From assembly GCA_000828835.1 (NCBI GenBank), contig AP014633.1, forward strand, positions 248,001-312,000: a stretch of 64,000 nt of DNA, read 5' to 3'. Positions within the stretch are counted from its first letter, which is position 1; the number at the start of each line of letters is the position of its first letter. Of the stretch, positions 51,566 through 61,424 are shown in pieces. The position numbers and the translations under genes are program-made. This DNA comes from Thioploca ingrica (GTDB taxonomy: Bacteria; Pseudomonadota; Gammaproteobacteria; Beggiatoales; Beggiatoaceae). The notes beneath the pieces are model-generated. The model was given only the letters and a program-made list of their open reading frames with translations. It did not search any database and had not been told where the DNA came from.

Positions 51566-52036
51566 ATGCAAATTGATCTCATCTGTCTGGGTAAAAATCG
51601 GCCTACTTGGGTTAATACGGGTTTCAATGAATACGCTAAACGATTACCCGCTTATTGTACTTTGACTCTCAAAGAAATTCCCCTGCGTAAGCGTACTAAG
51701 AATGCGGATTTAATTCGATTACAGCAACAAGAAGGCGAGCAAATGTTAGCCACCATTGCACCCAATGCTCATGTTATCGCTTTGGACGAACGTGGAACTC
51801 ATTGGAATACCATCCAATTAACTGAGCAATTATCTCATTGGATATCAACTTATTCCAAGGTTGCATTACTTATTGGTGGTCCAGAAGGGTTAGCTACCGC
51901 TTGTTCACAGCGTGCGCAACAATATTGGTCTTTATCTCACCTAACTTTACCTCATTCACTGGTGCGAATTATTGTGGCTGAGCAATTGTATCGTGCTTGG
52001 AGTTTATTAAATAATCATCCTTATCACCGCGCGTGA
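51566..52036 (+). CDS. rlmH: 23S rRNA (pseudouridine-1915-N3)-methyltransferase
   Basis: A 156-residue SPOUT methyltransferase that methylates pseudouridine 1915 in helix 69 of 23S rRNA. It has the deep trefoil knot signature LLIGGPEGL (near residue 104), VIALDERGTHWNT (about 72) and the C-terminal LTLPHSLVRIIVAEQLYRAW with the terminal HPYHRA. Length and end match E. coli RlmH (155 residues, HPYHRE). It sits immediately before maf. The usual rsfS neighbour is absent. Confidence 0.95.
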   Translation: MQIDLICLGKNRPTWVNTGFNEYAKRLPAYCTLTLKEIPLRKRTKNADLIRLQQQEGEQMLATIAPNAHVIALDERGTHWNTIQLTEQLSHWISTYSKVALLIGGPEGLATACSQRAQQYWSLSHLTLPHSLVRIIVAEQLYRAWSLLNNHPYHRA

Positions 52037-52108
52037 TAGACAGTGAAGTCATAAAAATGGCTCTTTCCTACTCCGGCAGAATAATCTAGAATACCATTTA
52101 CTATAATA

Positions 52109-52675
52109 ATGATTTATTTAGCTTCTCACTCCCCTAGACGACGCGAATTGTTGGAGCAAATTCAGGTTCATTACCAACCTTTGGCTATTACGGTGGATGA
52201 AACCCGGTATGCACAAGAGATTCCTCAAGAGTATGTCACTCGCTTAGCGCTAATCAAAGCGAGAACGGGACGCTTGGCTGCGCCCACCAGTGCGCCGGTA
52301 TTAAGTGCAGATACAGTCGTCGTGTGTCAGGGTCAGATTTTTGGCAAACCGCTTAATAAAGCAGATGCACAACAGATGCTTAAGCAATTATCCGGAACGA
52401 GTCATCAGGTGATGACTGCCGTCGCCGTAGTGACAACGACTCAAGAATCAGTGTGCCTGAACATAAGCCAGGTTTATTTTCGTTCCTTGAGTGACCAGGA
52501 AATAGCGGCCTATATTGCGACTCACGAGCCATTGGATAAAGCGGGAAGTTATGCAATTCAAGGAGTTGCTAGTATTTTCATCGAACGTATTGAAGGAAGT
52601 TATTCCGGGGTGATGGGCTTACCACTTTATGAAACCGCCGGGTTATTAGCGAAAATAGGTATAAAAATTCTTTAG
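52109..52675 (+). CDS. maf: Maf-type nucleotide pyrophosphatase
   Basis: A 188-residue Maf/YhdE house-cleaning enzyme, which hydrolyses dTTP/UTP and modified nucleotides to monophosphates. Motifs: the N-terminal LASHSPRRRELL (residues 4-15) that binds the phosphates, the metal/catalytic SADTVVV (about 67), the FGKPLNKADA loop, KAGSYAIQG (about 146) and ERIEGSYSGVMGLPL. The AGSYAIQG form points to the YhdE (dTTP/UTP) type rather than YceF. It follows rlmH by 72 bases on the same strand. Confidence 0.93.
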   Translation: MIYLASHSPRRRELLEQIQVHYQPLAITVDETRYAQEIPQEYVTRLALIKARTGRLAAPTSAPVLSADTVVVCQGQIFGKPLNKADAQQMLKQLSGTSHQVMTAVAVVTTTQESVCLNISQVYFRSLSDQEIAAYIATHEPLDKAGSYAIQGVASIFIERIEGSYSGVMGLPLYETAGLLAKIGIKIL

Positions 52676-52763
52676 TCACTCGGTAAATTCGCCCAGTTTT
52701 GGCGACATACAATGACTTTCCAATAAACTTTTCCTAGGAGCAAGTATATTAAGGAAAAAAATA

Positions 52764-53369
52764 ATGGCAAATGAAAAACATCTGGCCATCCTGCGGCAAG
52801 GCGTACCGGCATGGAATAGTTGGAGAAAACAAGCTAGAAGCACTTATCCCGACTTATCCGGGTGTAACTTAATTGGAATGAACTTGGCGAAGATAGATAT
52901 GTTTCGTGCTAATCTCAATAAAGTGAATTTAACGGATGCAGATTTATCCGGGGCTAATTTATCCGGGGCTAATATCAGTGAAGCCAATCTCATGAGAGCC
53001 AACTTGATCAAAGCCGATTTAAGTGAAGCGAATTTAAGCGAATCTTACTTAGCGCGAACTAACTTTACTGAAGCCAATTTAGCCGAAGCTAATTTAACCA
53101 AAGCCTATTTAATTGAATCTTATTTATCGGGCGCGAATTTATCAGAAGCGAATTTATTTAGAAGTAATTTATTTGAATCTGACTTATTTCGTGCTAACTT
53201 AACCGGTGCTAATCTATTTAAGGCGAATCTGACTGAAACGAATTTAATTGAAGCGAATTTAACTGGCGCTAATTTATTTAAAGCCACTTTAACAGAAGCC
53301 GATTTTAGTGGTGCCAAGTTGGAGGGAGTTTATATTGAAAGTAATCGGGTTAATAAGATTAATCGTTAA
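52764..53369 (+). CDS. Pentapeptide-repeat protein
   Basis: A 201-residue protein made almost entirely of about 28 A(N/D)Lxx pentapeptides (residues 30-185), which stack as a right-handed quadrilateral beta-helix. The repeats contain Glu/Ser/Thr/Phe in variable positions. A short N-terminal region (MANEKHLAILRQGVPAWNSW) precedes the helix. Such proteins are soluble scaffolds; some protect DNA gyrase, but nothing here shows a target. AAGGAAAAAAATA provides a ribosome-binding site. Confidence 0.92.
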   Translation: MANEKHLAILRQGVPAWNSWRKQARSTYPDLSGCNLIGMNLAKIDMFRANLNKVNLTDADLSGANLSGANISEANLMRANLIKADLSEANLSESYLARTNFTEANLAEANLTKAYLIESYLSGANLSEANLFRSNLFESDLFRANLTGANLFKANLTETNLIEANLTGANLFKATLTEADFSGAKLEGVYIESNRVNKINR

Positions 53370-53521
53370 TTGAATTGGCGTTAATTAATTTAGGTTAACT
53401 CATTTAGTTTATTAACCTAAACAATAAAGTTAAGTTTTATCACTGTCAGGGTGGCAAATTAAACTAGTTTTCTTTGCCCCAACTGTTTGCTTTTCTTACC
53501 AACACCATAGGAGTATTTTTC

Positions 53522-54130
53522 ATGAAAAAATATAGGCTACCAACCCTTATTTCACTGGCATTAAGTCCAATTTGGATTTTAGCTCAAGAAGCCGCTCCAC
53601 CTCCCGCTGCGGCACCACAAGCACAATCTTCAACTCCAGCAACTCCTCCCGCCACCGAAAAGACCAAGAACAAGCCACAAGATTTAATGAAAAAGCATCA
53701 AGCGCATAGAGATTACATGCGCGAACAAATGGAGAAACTTTCCCAAACCGATGATCCTGAAGAACGCGAGCGAATAAGAGCAGAGATGCGACAACATCAG
53801 GAAGAAATGCAACAAGAAATGTGGGAGTCAGGTTCAATGCCTGGTTGGGGAGGTGATCCGAGGTGGGGAGGTGATCCACGCTGGGGTGGTGGTCCGTGGG
53901 GTGGTCCTGGTCCACGTTGGGGTGGACCAAATTGGGATAATAATCCTGGCCCACAATGGGGTGGCCCCAGTTACTATGATATGCCACCAGGTAGATCCGG
54001 GAATGCACCTAACTTTTCTGATAAAAAAGCTTTTGGTGGACATCAAGCCAAAATTGAACAACGGTTAGAAAATATTGAAAAACTTCTTCAACAAATAGCA
54101 GATACTTTAGCCAAACAAGAGAAGAAGTAA
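53522..54130 (+). CDS. Secreted Pro/Gly/Trp-rich protein
   Basis: A 202-residue protein with a clear signal peptide (MKKYRLPTLISLALSPIWILA, cleaved near AQ). It has an Ala/Pro/Gln linker, a charged helical region (about residues 55-100, ERERIRAEMRQHQEEMQQEM), a tandem WGGDPRWGGGPWGGPGPRWG tract (about 108-142), and a C-terminal heptad-like helix (IEQRLENIEKLLQQIADTLA) that is probably a coiled coil. AGGAG seven bases before the ATG at 53522 decides the start over one at 53474. Not a recognised family. A cell-envelope or extracellular structural role is likely. Confidence 0.75.
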   Translation: MKKYRLPTLISLALSPIWILAQEAAPPPAAAPQAQSSTPATPPATEKTKNKPQDLMKKHQAHRDYMREQMEKLSQTDDPEERERIRAEMRQHQEEMQQEMWESGSMPGWGGDPRWGGDPRWGGGPWGGPGPRWGGPNWDNNPGPQWGGPSYYDMPPGRSGNAPNFSDKKAFGGHQAKIEQRLENIEKLLQQIADTLAKQEKK

Positions 54131-54402
54131 TTGGTATCCAAATAATGGTGGAAACCAATAAACTTCATTAGTTCACTTGAGTCGTCACCCCCAACATTAG
54201 AACGATGTGAGTTATGTAGCAACCAGGGGGTGCGACCTCTAGTTACACTTAAATCACGTCGAAAACTAATAACCAAAGATGAAAAAAATCACCCAGTGAA
54301 CTACTCTAGGCATAAGGAAGAACGCTTCCTTTTCAGTTTAGCTACATTAGCTTGAAATAAGGTTACTTAATCACTTAACGAATCAAATAAATAGGCCATG
54401 AT

Positions 54403-54750
54403 ATGACAAAAGAACAGCTAAAAAACAATCTCACTTCAGGTAGTGCCTGGCTGCGAGGATTTTTTATGTTGTTGTATACCATGATAGGTATGATTGCGCT
54501 TTTTATTGCGGTAATTGTTATTTTATTTCAATTTGGTTCAGTACTACTGACGGGTAAACCCAATGAACCGCTATTTCCATTTGGACAAAGCCTTAGCACT
54601 TATATTTCTCAAATATTATTCTATCTGACTTATAATACCGAATCAAAACCATTTCCATTAAGTCATTGGCCAGCGGAAACGGAATATAACCACTTCACGG
54701 TAACTCGCCCTCCAGAAATGAAATCCACATCGTCACGTCATGAAGAATAA
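54403..54750 (+). CDS. DUF4389 membrane protein
   Basis: A 115-residue protein with one long hydrophobic stretch (about residues 22-50: GFFMLLYTMIGMIALFIAVI...) and a second shorter one near 65-80. It has DUF4389 features: SGSAWLRGFFMLLY, FQFGSVLLTGKPNEPLFPFG and an ending FPLSHWP-type segment. The function is unknown. The 270 bases before it contain a stem CACCCCC...GGGGGTG (54187-54233) but no gene. Confidence 0.85.
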   Translation: MTKEQLKNNLTSGSAWLRGFFMLLYTMIGMIALFIAVIVILFQFGSVLLTGKPNEPLFPFGQSLSTYISQILFYLTYNTESKPFPLSHWPAETEYNHFTVTRPPEMKSTSSRHEE

Positions 54751-55173
54751 AACCTAAACTACATTGTCAATTGAGCGTTACGTATGTAGTATCGGTAACA
54801 AATTTATTACCCACTTTGACAGCGAAAAATCTATTAATCAACTCCATCTCAGGAGGGGTGAGGAGGAGGTTAGGAGAACGTGAGATGTTCCTAACCACTT
54901 TCTTGGTATTTATCAAAAACTCACTTCTAAACTTAATGCCATCCTATCATTCAATAGGATTACCAAATCGATTTAAAGTTATTTTCTGTCAATTCTATCT
55001 CAAAAAAAATCTTTAGCACTGAGAACCCGATCGATTTTTCTATCCCGAATATAAAAGAGAAATGACAACCAATATCGGTTGGCTTTTTTAGTTGACTAAG
55101 TGCTAGACTATTAGCAAAAAAAATAAATAATCATATGAGTTTGGGTCTCATACCATCGATTCAGGAGAAAATT
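54751..55173. other. Intergenic region before the GH13 gene
   Basis: About 420 bases without a convincing gene. The stretch includes a G-rich segment (about 54853-54880), a GTTAGGA/TCCTAAC hairpin near 54870 and the terminator at 55066. TCAGGAG precedes the ATG at 55174. The promoter of the GH13 gene should lie in the last 80 bases, but no strong -35/-10 pair stands out. Confidence 0.5.
55066..55090 (+). terminator. Candidate rho-independent terminator
   Basis: CAACC, AATATC, GGTTG followed by GCTTTTTTA. A short 5-bp stem with a good T-run, placed 315 bases after the DUF4389 stop and about 85 before the GH13 start. Confidence 0.6.
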
Positions 55174-58100
55174 ATGAATAGATTTTTATTGAGTTTATGG
55201 CTATTATTTTTTACCACAATAACCTATGCCCAAGAACCTCCACGCACGGTCTTTGTTCACTTGTTTGAATGGCGATGGGATGACATTGCCAAAGAATGCG
55301 AAACATTTCTCGGTCCGAAAGGATTCGCTGCTGTTCAAGTATCACCACCAAATGAACATCGAGTTGTTCCTAATTATCCCTGGTGGGAACGTTATCAACC
55401 GGTGAGCTATCAATTGGTGAGTCGCAGTGGCGACCGTCAATCATTTACAGATATGGTCAAACGTTGTCAGGCCGTTGGCGTCAAGATTTATGTGGATGCC
55501 GTTATTAATCACATGACCGGCGCCAAATTTGACCCTGATCCTACTTTCGGTACCGGAATTGGTGGTACCTCCTTTGATTATTACAAATACCCTGATTACA
55601 ACCAGCCCGAACACTTTCACGCTTGCAACCGTGACATTAGTGACTATCACAATAAATGGGAAGTGCAGAATTGTAATCTCGTTAAACTCGCTGATCTCAA
55701 CACCGGTTCAGATTACGTCCAACAAACCATTGCCAATTACTTAAATGATTTAGTAAATATCGGTGTGAAAGGCTTTCGCATTGATGCCGCTAAACATATC
55801 GATACCAATGAACTTCATCAGATCCTAGCCAAAGTGAATATTTCTTCTGGAGACATCTACCAAGAAGTCATTGAAACGCCCGGCGAACCAATTCAAGCAC
55901 CAGAATATTTTCAGAATGGGTTAGTGACCGAATTTGATTATGGCAAGAAACTCGCTGAATCTTTCAAAGGTGAAGGTGGACGTTTGGCTAATTTGAAAAC
56001 GTTAGGTGATAGTTGGCAGGAACTCATGCCCAGCAACAAAGCGGTCGTTTTCACAGATAATCACGATAAACAACGTGGTCATGGTGGTGGTGGAAATTAT
56101 CTGACCTATAAAGATGGGAAACAGTATGAGTTAGCGAATGTTTTTATGCTCGCTTGGCCTTACGGTTATCCCCAGATCATGTCAAGTTACGCTTTTGATA
56201 ATACGGATGCTGGCCCACCCAGCACTAACGGCATAACTAACCCGATTTACCAAGGAGATACGCCGAATTGCTTTAAAGAGTGGGTGTGTGAACATCGTTG
56301 GCGTTCTATTGCCAATATGGTCGCTTTTCGTAATTACACCGCTTCTGCCTCGCAGGTCGGCAATTGGTGGGATAATGGCAATAATCAGATCGCTTTTAGT
56401 CGCGGTGACAAAGGATTTGTGGTCATCAATAAAGAGTCTACGCCCCTAGAAAAAACTTTTCAAACCGGTCTGCCGGCCGGTCAATATTGCAATACCTGGG
56501 ACAGTGAACTGGTCAATGAACAATGTACGGGTACAACGATTACCGTTAATGAGGATGGTACGGCTTCTGTTCGGGTTGAACCGTGGACTGCTGCTGCTAT
56601 CCATGTTGGTTTTAAACCAGTTCCCCACGCTTGCCATCAGCCTACCCAGGATTGGAAACGCACGGTGGTCTTTATTTATGGCAAAACACTTCAGGGTCAA
56701 GATATGTTCATTCGCGGTGGCATTGATCACGATTATGCTAAAAAAGCGCTTAACTGGGATTGTTCCAAGTTCAATTACAATTGCGCTATCCCCATTCACC
56801 ATCGCAATCTGAAAAATGCGACCACCAAACCTTGGAAAGAAGGGGATTGTTATCTAGATTGGTATGGACAAGAGCCAACGCAAACAAGTATACCACCGAA
56901 TGTTGATGCCGGTAGTCCGGCTGATTGGACCACGAATCAATGGCCGTCTGACTGGGGTGAAAAACGGACTGTTGCCGAACATGGCTTTGGTGAAGAACCA
57001 TTGAATCAGTATGGTCATCATTATTGGATGCTCGATGTGGATATGGATTGTTCTAAAACCGTTGATGGGTGGTTTGAACTGAAATCTTATATTTCTAACG
57101 GCCCTAGTTGGGAAAAGAATATCCAGCAACCCGATACGCCTTATGTTTCTATCAATCATGTTGGGAAATGTGGCTATATCAATGTGTTTAAACGCAATGA
57201 AGACCAGCCAGTGGCGATAAAGGAATTCAATGGTACTCCTCAGCCACCTCCAACAACGCTGGGTGCGGACTACCGTGCTGAGCAAACTACTTTCTCCCTT
57301 TGGTCACCGGATACCAGTCAGGTTCAACTTTGGTTAGACGATAAAATTTATCCGCTGCAACGTGCGCTGGATGCTGACGGTTATACGAATGTTTATTCTA
57401 CGACTGTTCCTGGAGACCATCGCTTAAAAAAATACCATTTCCAAGTCAATGGCAAAACCGTCCGTGATCCTTACGGCGTCATGGTGGTGCCTAATACAGA
57501 TGACAACGTGGTGATTGACTTGAGGCAAACTGAACCGGAAGGCGGTTGGGCTAAGCATCCACCTTTAGCTGAACGAGAAGATAGTATCATTTACGAAGTC
57601 CACGTCCGCGATTTTACGATTGACGAGACCGCTGGGGTGACACCGGCGAAACGCGGTAAATTTTTGGGCATGGTTGAAACCGGCTCCACTTACCAAGGAC
57701 AAAAAACCGGTCTGGATCATTTGTTGGAGTTAGGGGTGACCCATGTGCAATTATTACCTTTCTACGACTTTACTTCCTGCCCGGATGTGAATGATACGAG
57801 TTGTTACAACTGGGGCTATGATCCACGCAATTATAATGTGCCGGAAGAACGTTATGCACTCAATCCGAATGATTATGAGGGACGTATCCGTGAACTCAAA
57901 ACCATGATCAACGCATTTCACCAAGCCGGCATTCGGGTCATTATGGATGTGGTTTACAATCACACGCATGACCAAAGTATGTTCGCGGCTATCACCAGTA
58001 AATATTATTTGGCGTCTGATCTCACCGGAGTTGGGAATACGTTAAATGCCAACGAGCCGATGGTTAGCCGTATGATCCGCGATTCCCTTGAATACTGGGT

Positions 58101-61100
58101 AAGAGAATATCATTTGGACGGGTTTCGTTTTGATTTAATGGGTGTTTTTAATCATGCCGTTGTTAGCGAATGGGGAAGCTATTTAAATAAAAAGTTCCCC
58201 GATCGTAAGTTGTTACTATACGGTGAACCCTGGAATGGTGGTAAGAACGATCCAATAGAAGGACAGCGAATTCGCTTGGGCACAGTGGCTTGTACTGCTG
58301 ACGATGCCCACATTGGTGTTTTTAATCCCAAATATCGTGATGCCATCAAAGGCAACCTCAATGATGGTGAAGGGGGCGGGATGGCCTTTAATCAAGGCGA
58401 CTTATGGCAGCAAATCCAAGTGGGCAGTCGGGGTGCTATTCAAGCGAATAAAAAGGCGATTTGTCCGCTCGAAGATCGTTGGGATCCCATGTTTGCATCA
58501 GATCCGGAACAAAGCATCAATTATGTTTCTTGCCATGATAACCTAACCTTATGGGATAAAATTCAAGCTTGGGCTAAACTCAATAACCGCTCCAAGGATA
58601 CTGAATACCTGAAACGCATTCAGATGTTTGCTAATGGCATGATTCTCACTTCCCAAGGTATTCCTTTCATCCATGCCGGTGAGGAGATGTTAAGAACCAA
58701 GGAAGGTGATCATAACAGTTATAAGTCACCGGATAGCATCAATAAAATTCGCTGGAATTGGAAAGCGGAGAATGAAAAAATATTTAAGTATTACAAAGAC
58801 GTGATAGCTTTGCGCCGTGCTCATCCGGGTTTACGAATGAATAGTTGGGATGAAATTGATGCCAATATTAAAACCTCTAAGCCCCGTTACGGTGTCGTTG
58901 TCAATCAAATCAATGCTGCTGCTAATAGCGATGAATGGAAAAAAATAATTGTCATTTATAATTCGGCAGATACTTATACTTATCCATTGCCGGCGGGGAT
59001 TTGGCATGTTGCCATAGAAAAATCTGACGTTACTGCGGCTCAAGATCAGGTTGTGTCTGGTCAGATCGTAGCGGAAGGCACCAACGTCACTCTGCTTTAT
59101 CAGACAGATCAAGTTGAATCGTTGGCTGTCAAATTGATCTCCCCGGCCGAGGGTACCCATCTAAGCGGCATATCAACCGTTACCGCTGAAGTTTCTGGTG
59201 ATGTCAAGAAAGTAGAATTCTACGTTGACTCCGATAAGATTGGAGAAGATGCGAATGCGCCTTATACCGTGGAATGGAATACGACCCATTCATCGAATGG
59301 CGAACATCAATTAACTGCCAAAGTTTATGATAATGCTGATAAGACAGTTGTATCAGCCGTCAGAAGCGTCATCGTCGATAGTTCTCCCAAGACCGCTGAT
59401 TTTCGAGAAGAGACAATTTATTTTCTATTAACCACCCGATTTTATGACGGCGATCCGGATAATAACTACTACAATCGCGATCGGATCAAAGTGGGCGATC
59501 CACAATGGCGTGGTGATTTCAAAGGATTAATTGAAAAATTAGATTATATAAAGAATTTAGGCTTTACCGCCATTTGGATCACACCGCCGGTCACCAATCG
59601 CAGTGGCTTAGATTATCACGGTTATCATGCCTATGATTGGACTGAAATCGATCCCCGCCTGGAATCAACCGGTGCCACCTACCAGGACTTTATCAATGCT
59701 GCTCACGCCAAAGGACTCAAAGTTATTCAGGATGTTGTGATCAATCATTCGTCTAATTACGGTATTCGTGGTCAAGTATGGATTGATCACCTCCCCATCA
59801 AGTATTACCGTCCACAGGGCGGAGTTGCTATCGATAATGGCCCTTACCAAGGTAATCTCGGTGATTACAAGAATCCTTATCGAGAAGACAATGACAACCC
59901 CAAGGCACCGGCTTGGTTTAAAGAAAGACAAACCGCTGATCCAGAAGGTAATAATCCACTCGTTGATCCTAAAACCGGAGAAACTGTGCCCAAACCAGGT
60001 TACAACCCCAATCGGTTCTTCGGGATTGATGCCCAGACTTTAGATCCGCAATGGTATCATTTAGATGGTTTTATGGCCGGTGGTGATTGGGAAAATCCGC
60101 AGGCATTACAACGTAAACATATGGCCGGGGACACCATTGACTTAGCCACTGAAAATCAAAATGTCAAAGATTACTTAAACAAGGCGATTTTTCGATACCT
60201 CGATATGGGTGTTGATGCGATCCGATTGGATACCGTAAAACATGTGGAACGCAACAATCTATTAGAGTATGTCAATGCCTGGAAAGCCCATAAACCAACC
60301 TTATTTGTGTTCGGAGAAAATCTCGTCAAAGGGACTGGCTGGGGTGATCTGGGCGGAGATAATGGCCCATCAGACATCAGACCTTGGTGGTACACGCGCT
60401 TAGGCAATGATAAGGGTGATCCTAACTCCGGTGGCGAATCGGGTCTGTCTGTCCTGGATTTCTCATTATTTTCCACCTTCCGCGATAACTTAAGTCATGG
60501 TCATTTCGGTGGTATTGGCGGCATATTAAACATGGATTGGGTGTATGGCGATGCTACCAAACTGGTAACCTTCTTACAAAATCACGATGTTGGCCCTGAT
60601 AATGACTTCAAATATCGTTTCAAAGGCGAGCAATGGATGGCGGCAGTGGCTTATAACTTGTTGTGGACGATTCGTGGGATTCCTTGCCTTTATTATGGCG
60701 AAGAAATCGAGTTCATGAAGGGTGCGCCTCAAGATATCTCTGGTAATAATGATACTTTAGACATGACCGGACGTGCTTATTTTGGTGATCACTTGCTCAG
60801 TGAAAAAATGGCTGAAACCCAAAATCATCCTTTATACAAACACATCCAAAGGCTCAATTTAATCCGCCGCAATATTTCCGCATTGCAAAAAGCACCGATG
60901 AGCGCGGTAAGTGAATGGGGAGGTGGCATGAGCTTTGTGCGCGACTACCACGATGGCGAAAGCTATGTAGTGGTAGGACTTGCCGCCGGCAATGACCAGG
61001 ACATTATTGTCAATGGCGTAAGAAAGGGTACTTATAAAGATGCTGTTACGGGTCATACCATTGAAGTTGCTAATGGAACACTGTCTTTTTATGTCAAAGG

Positions 61101-61170
61101 AAAATCGGCCGGGATTTATGTGTTGAATGGTTCTGGGAAAATTGGGGAAGAGGGTGTTTATTTGAAATAA
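55174..61170 (+). CDS. Secreted multi-domain amylase-pullulanase with three GH13 domains
   Basis: A 1998-residue secreted starch-degrading enzyme with a signal peptide (about 1-20, ending TYA). Domain 1 (about 25-460) is an alpha-amylase: FRIDAAKH (Asp about 202), EVIETPGE (Glu about 231), FTDNHDKQR (Asp about 295). A linking domain (about 475-690) follows, then a CBM48-like domain (about 695-780). Domain 2 (about 795-1285) is pullulanase-like: YNWGYDPRNYNVPEERY, GFRFDLMGV (Asp about 986), YGEPWNGG (Glu about 1018), SCHDN (Asp about 1122). An Ig-like linker (about 1319-1403) precedes domain 3 (1409-1990), again amylase-like: AIRLDTVKH (Asp about 1685), FGENLVKG (Glu about 1715), QNHDVGPD (Asp about 1805). 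All three catalytic triads are intact. I start at 55174, where TCAGGAG precedes it. Confidence 0.93.
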   Translation: MNRFLLSLWLLFFTTITYAQEPPRTVFVHLFEWRWDDIAKECETFLGPKGFAAVQVSPPNEHRVVPNYPWWERYQPVSYQLVSRSGDRQSFTDMVKRCQAVGVKIYVDAVINHMTGAKFDPDPTFGTGIGGTSFDYYKYPDYNQPEHFHACNRDISDYHNKWEVQNCNLVKLADLNTGSDYVQQTIANYLNDLVNIGVKGFRIDAAKHIDTNELHQILAKVNISSGDIYQEVIETPGEPIQAPEYFQNGLVTEFDYGKKLAESFKGEGGRLANLKTLGDSWQELMPSNKAVVFTDNHDKQRGHGGGGNYLTYKDGKQYELANVFMLAWPYGYPQIMSSYAFDNTDAGPPSTNGITNPIYQGDTPNCFKEWVCEHRWRSIANMVAFRNYTASASQVGNWWDNGNNQIAFSRGDKGFVVINKESTPLEKTFQTGLPAGQYCNTWDSELVNEQCTGTTITVNEDGTASVRVEPWTAAAIHVGFKPVPHACHQPTQDWKRTVVFIYGKTLQGQDMFIRGGIDHDYAKKALNWDCSKFNYNCAIPIHHRNLKNATTKPWKEGDCYLDWYGQEPTQTSIPPNVDAGSPADWTTNQWPSDWGEKRTVAEHGFGEEPLNQYGHHYWMLDVDMDCSKTVDGWFELKSYISNGPSWEKNIQQPDTPYVSINHVGKCGYINVFKRNEDQPVAIKEFNGTPQPPPTTLGADYRAEQTTFSLWSPDTSQVQLWLDDKIYPLQRALDADGYTNVYSTTVPGDHRLKKYHFQVNGKTVRDPYGVMVVPNTDDNVVIDLRQTEPEGGWAKHPPLAEREDSIIYEVHVRDFTIDETAGVTPAKRGKFLGMVETGSTYQGQKTGLDHLLELGVTHVQLLPFYDFTSCPDVNDTSCYNWGYDPRNYNVPEERYALNPNDYEGRIRELKTMINAFHQAGIRVIMDVVYNHTHDQSMFAAITSKYYLASDLTGVGNTLNANEPMVSRMIRDSLEYWVREYHLDGFRFDLMGVFNHAVVSEWGSYLNKKFPDRKLLLYGEPWNGGKNDPIEGQRIRLGTVACTADDAHIGVFNPKYRDAIKGNLNDGEGGGMAFNQGDLWQQIQVGSRGAIQANKKAICPLEDRWDPMFASDPEQSINYVSCHDNLTLWDKIQAWAKLNNRSKDTEYLKRIQMFANGMILTSQGIPFIHAGEEMLRTKEGDHNSYKSPDSINKIRWNWKAENEKIFKYYKDVIALRRAHPGLRMNSWDEIDANIKTSKPRYGVVVNQINAAANSDEWKKIIVIYNSADTYTYPLPAGIWHVAIEKSDVTAAQDQVVSGQIVAEGTNVTLLYQTDQVESLAVKLISPAEGTHLSGISTVTAEVSGDVKKVEFYVDSDKIGEDANAPYTVEWNTTHSSNGEHQLTAKVYDNADKTVVSAVRSVIVDSSPKTADFREETIYFLLTTRFYDGDPDNNYYNRDRIKVGDPQWRGDFKGLIEKLDYIKNLGFTAIWITPPVTNRSGLDYHGYHAYDWTEIDPRLESTGATYQDFINAAHAKGLKVIQDVVINHSSNYGIRGQVWIDHLPIKYYRPQGGVAIDNGPYQGNLGDYKNPYREDNDNPKAPAWFKERQTADPEGNNPLVDPKTGETVPKPGYNPNRFFGIDAQTLDPQWYHLDGFMAGGDWENPQALQRKHMAGDTIDLATENQNVKDYLNKAIFRYLDMGVDAIRLDTVKHVERNNLLEYVNAWKAHKPTLFVFGENLVKGTGWGDLGGDNGPSDIRPWWYTRLGNDKGDPNSGGESGLSVLDFSLFSTFRDNLSHGHFGGIGGILNMDWVYGDATKLVTFLQNHDVGPDNDFKYRFKGEQWMAAVAYNLLWTIRGIPCLYYGEEIEFMKGAPQDISGNNDTLDMTGRAYFGDHLLSEKMAETQNHPLYKHIQRLNLIRRNISALQKAPMSAVSEWGGGMSFVRDYHDGESYVVVGLAAGNDQDIIVNGVRKGTYKDAVTGHTIEVANGTLSFYVKGKSAGIYVLNGSGKIGEEGVYLK

Positions 61171-61237
61171 TGAAGTATTTGTTATTGGGGAATCTCTCTT
61201 TATTCTTGGGTTAGCTGGTCATCACTATGAAGCGAAG

Positions 61238-61380
61238 TAAAATTTTTTGTTGGGTTTAGCTTCGCTCTACCCAACCTACATTTTACTACCCATCCTACGC
61301 TGCACTGCCATTAAATTAAGCGATTTGAGCTTCCTTCTCCCAAAGGGAGAGGGGAATTTTTCCTTAACTTAATGGCATTG
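61238..61380. repeat. Cluster of palindromic dispersed repeats
   Basis: TTGGGTTTAGCTTCGCTCTA followed by CCCAACCTACATTTTA is a copy of the 11571-type palindrome; ACCCATCCTACG directly after is a partial second copy. Next comes an inverted repeat TGCCATTAA (61306) / TTAATGGCA (61369) around CTTCTCCCAAAGGGAGAGG, related to 6281-6327. Together they fill the 250 bases between the two convergent genes and likely terminate transcription from both sides. Confidence 0.8.
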
Positions 61381-61424
61381 ATCCTACGCTGGCTAAGTTT
61401 TCAGTAGCATCTACTTCAGTATCG

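Noticed and set aside
53547-54061. Open frames antisense to the Gly/Trp-rich gene and to the pentapeptide gene
   Set aside because: They are mirror images of repetitive coding sequence with no start signals or family likeness.
54131-54402. Structured RNA suggested by a CACCCCC/GGGGGTG stem
   Set aside because: One stem with a 32-base loop and no recognisable class; not enough to call an RNA gene.
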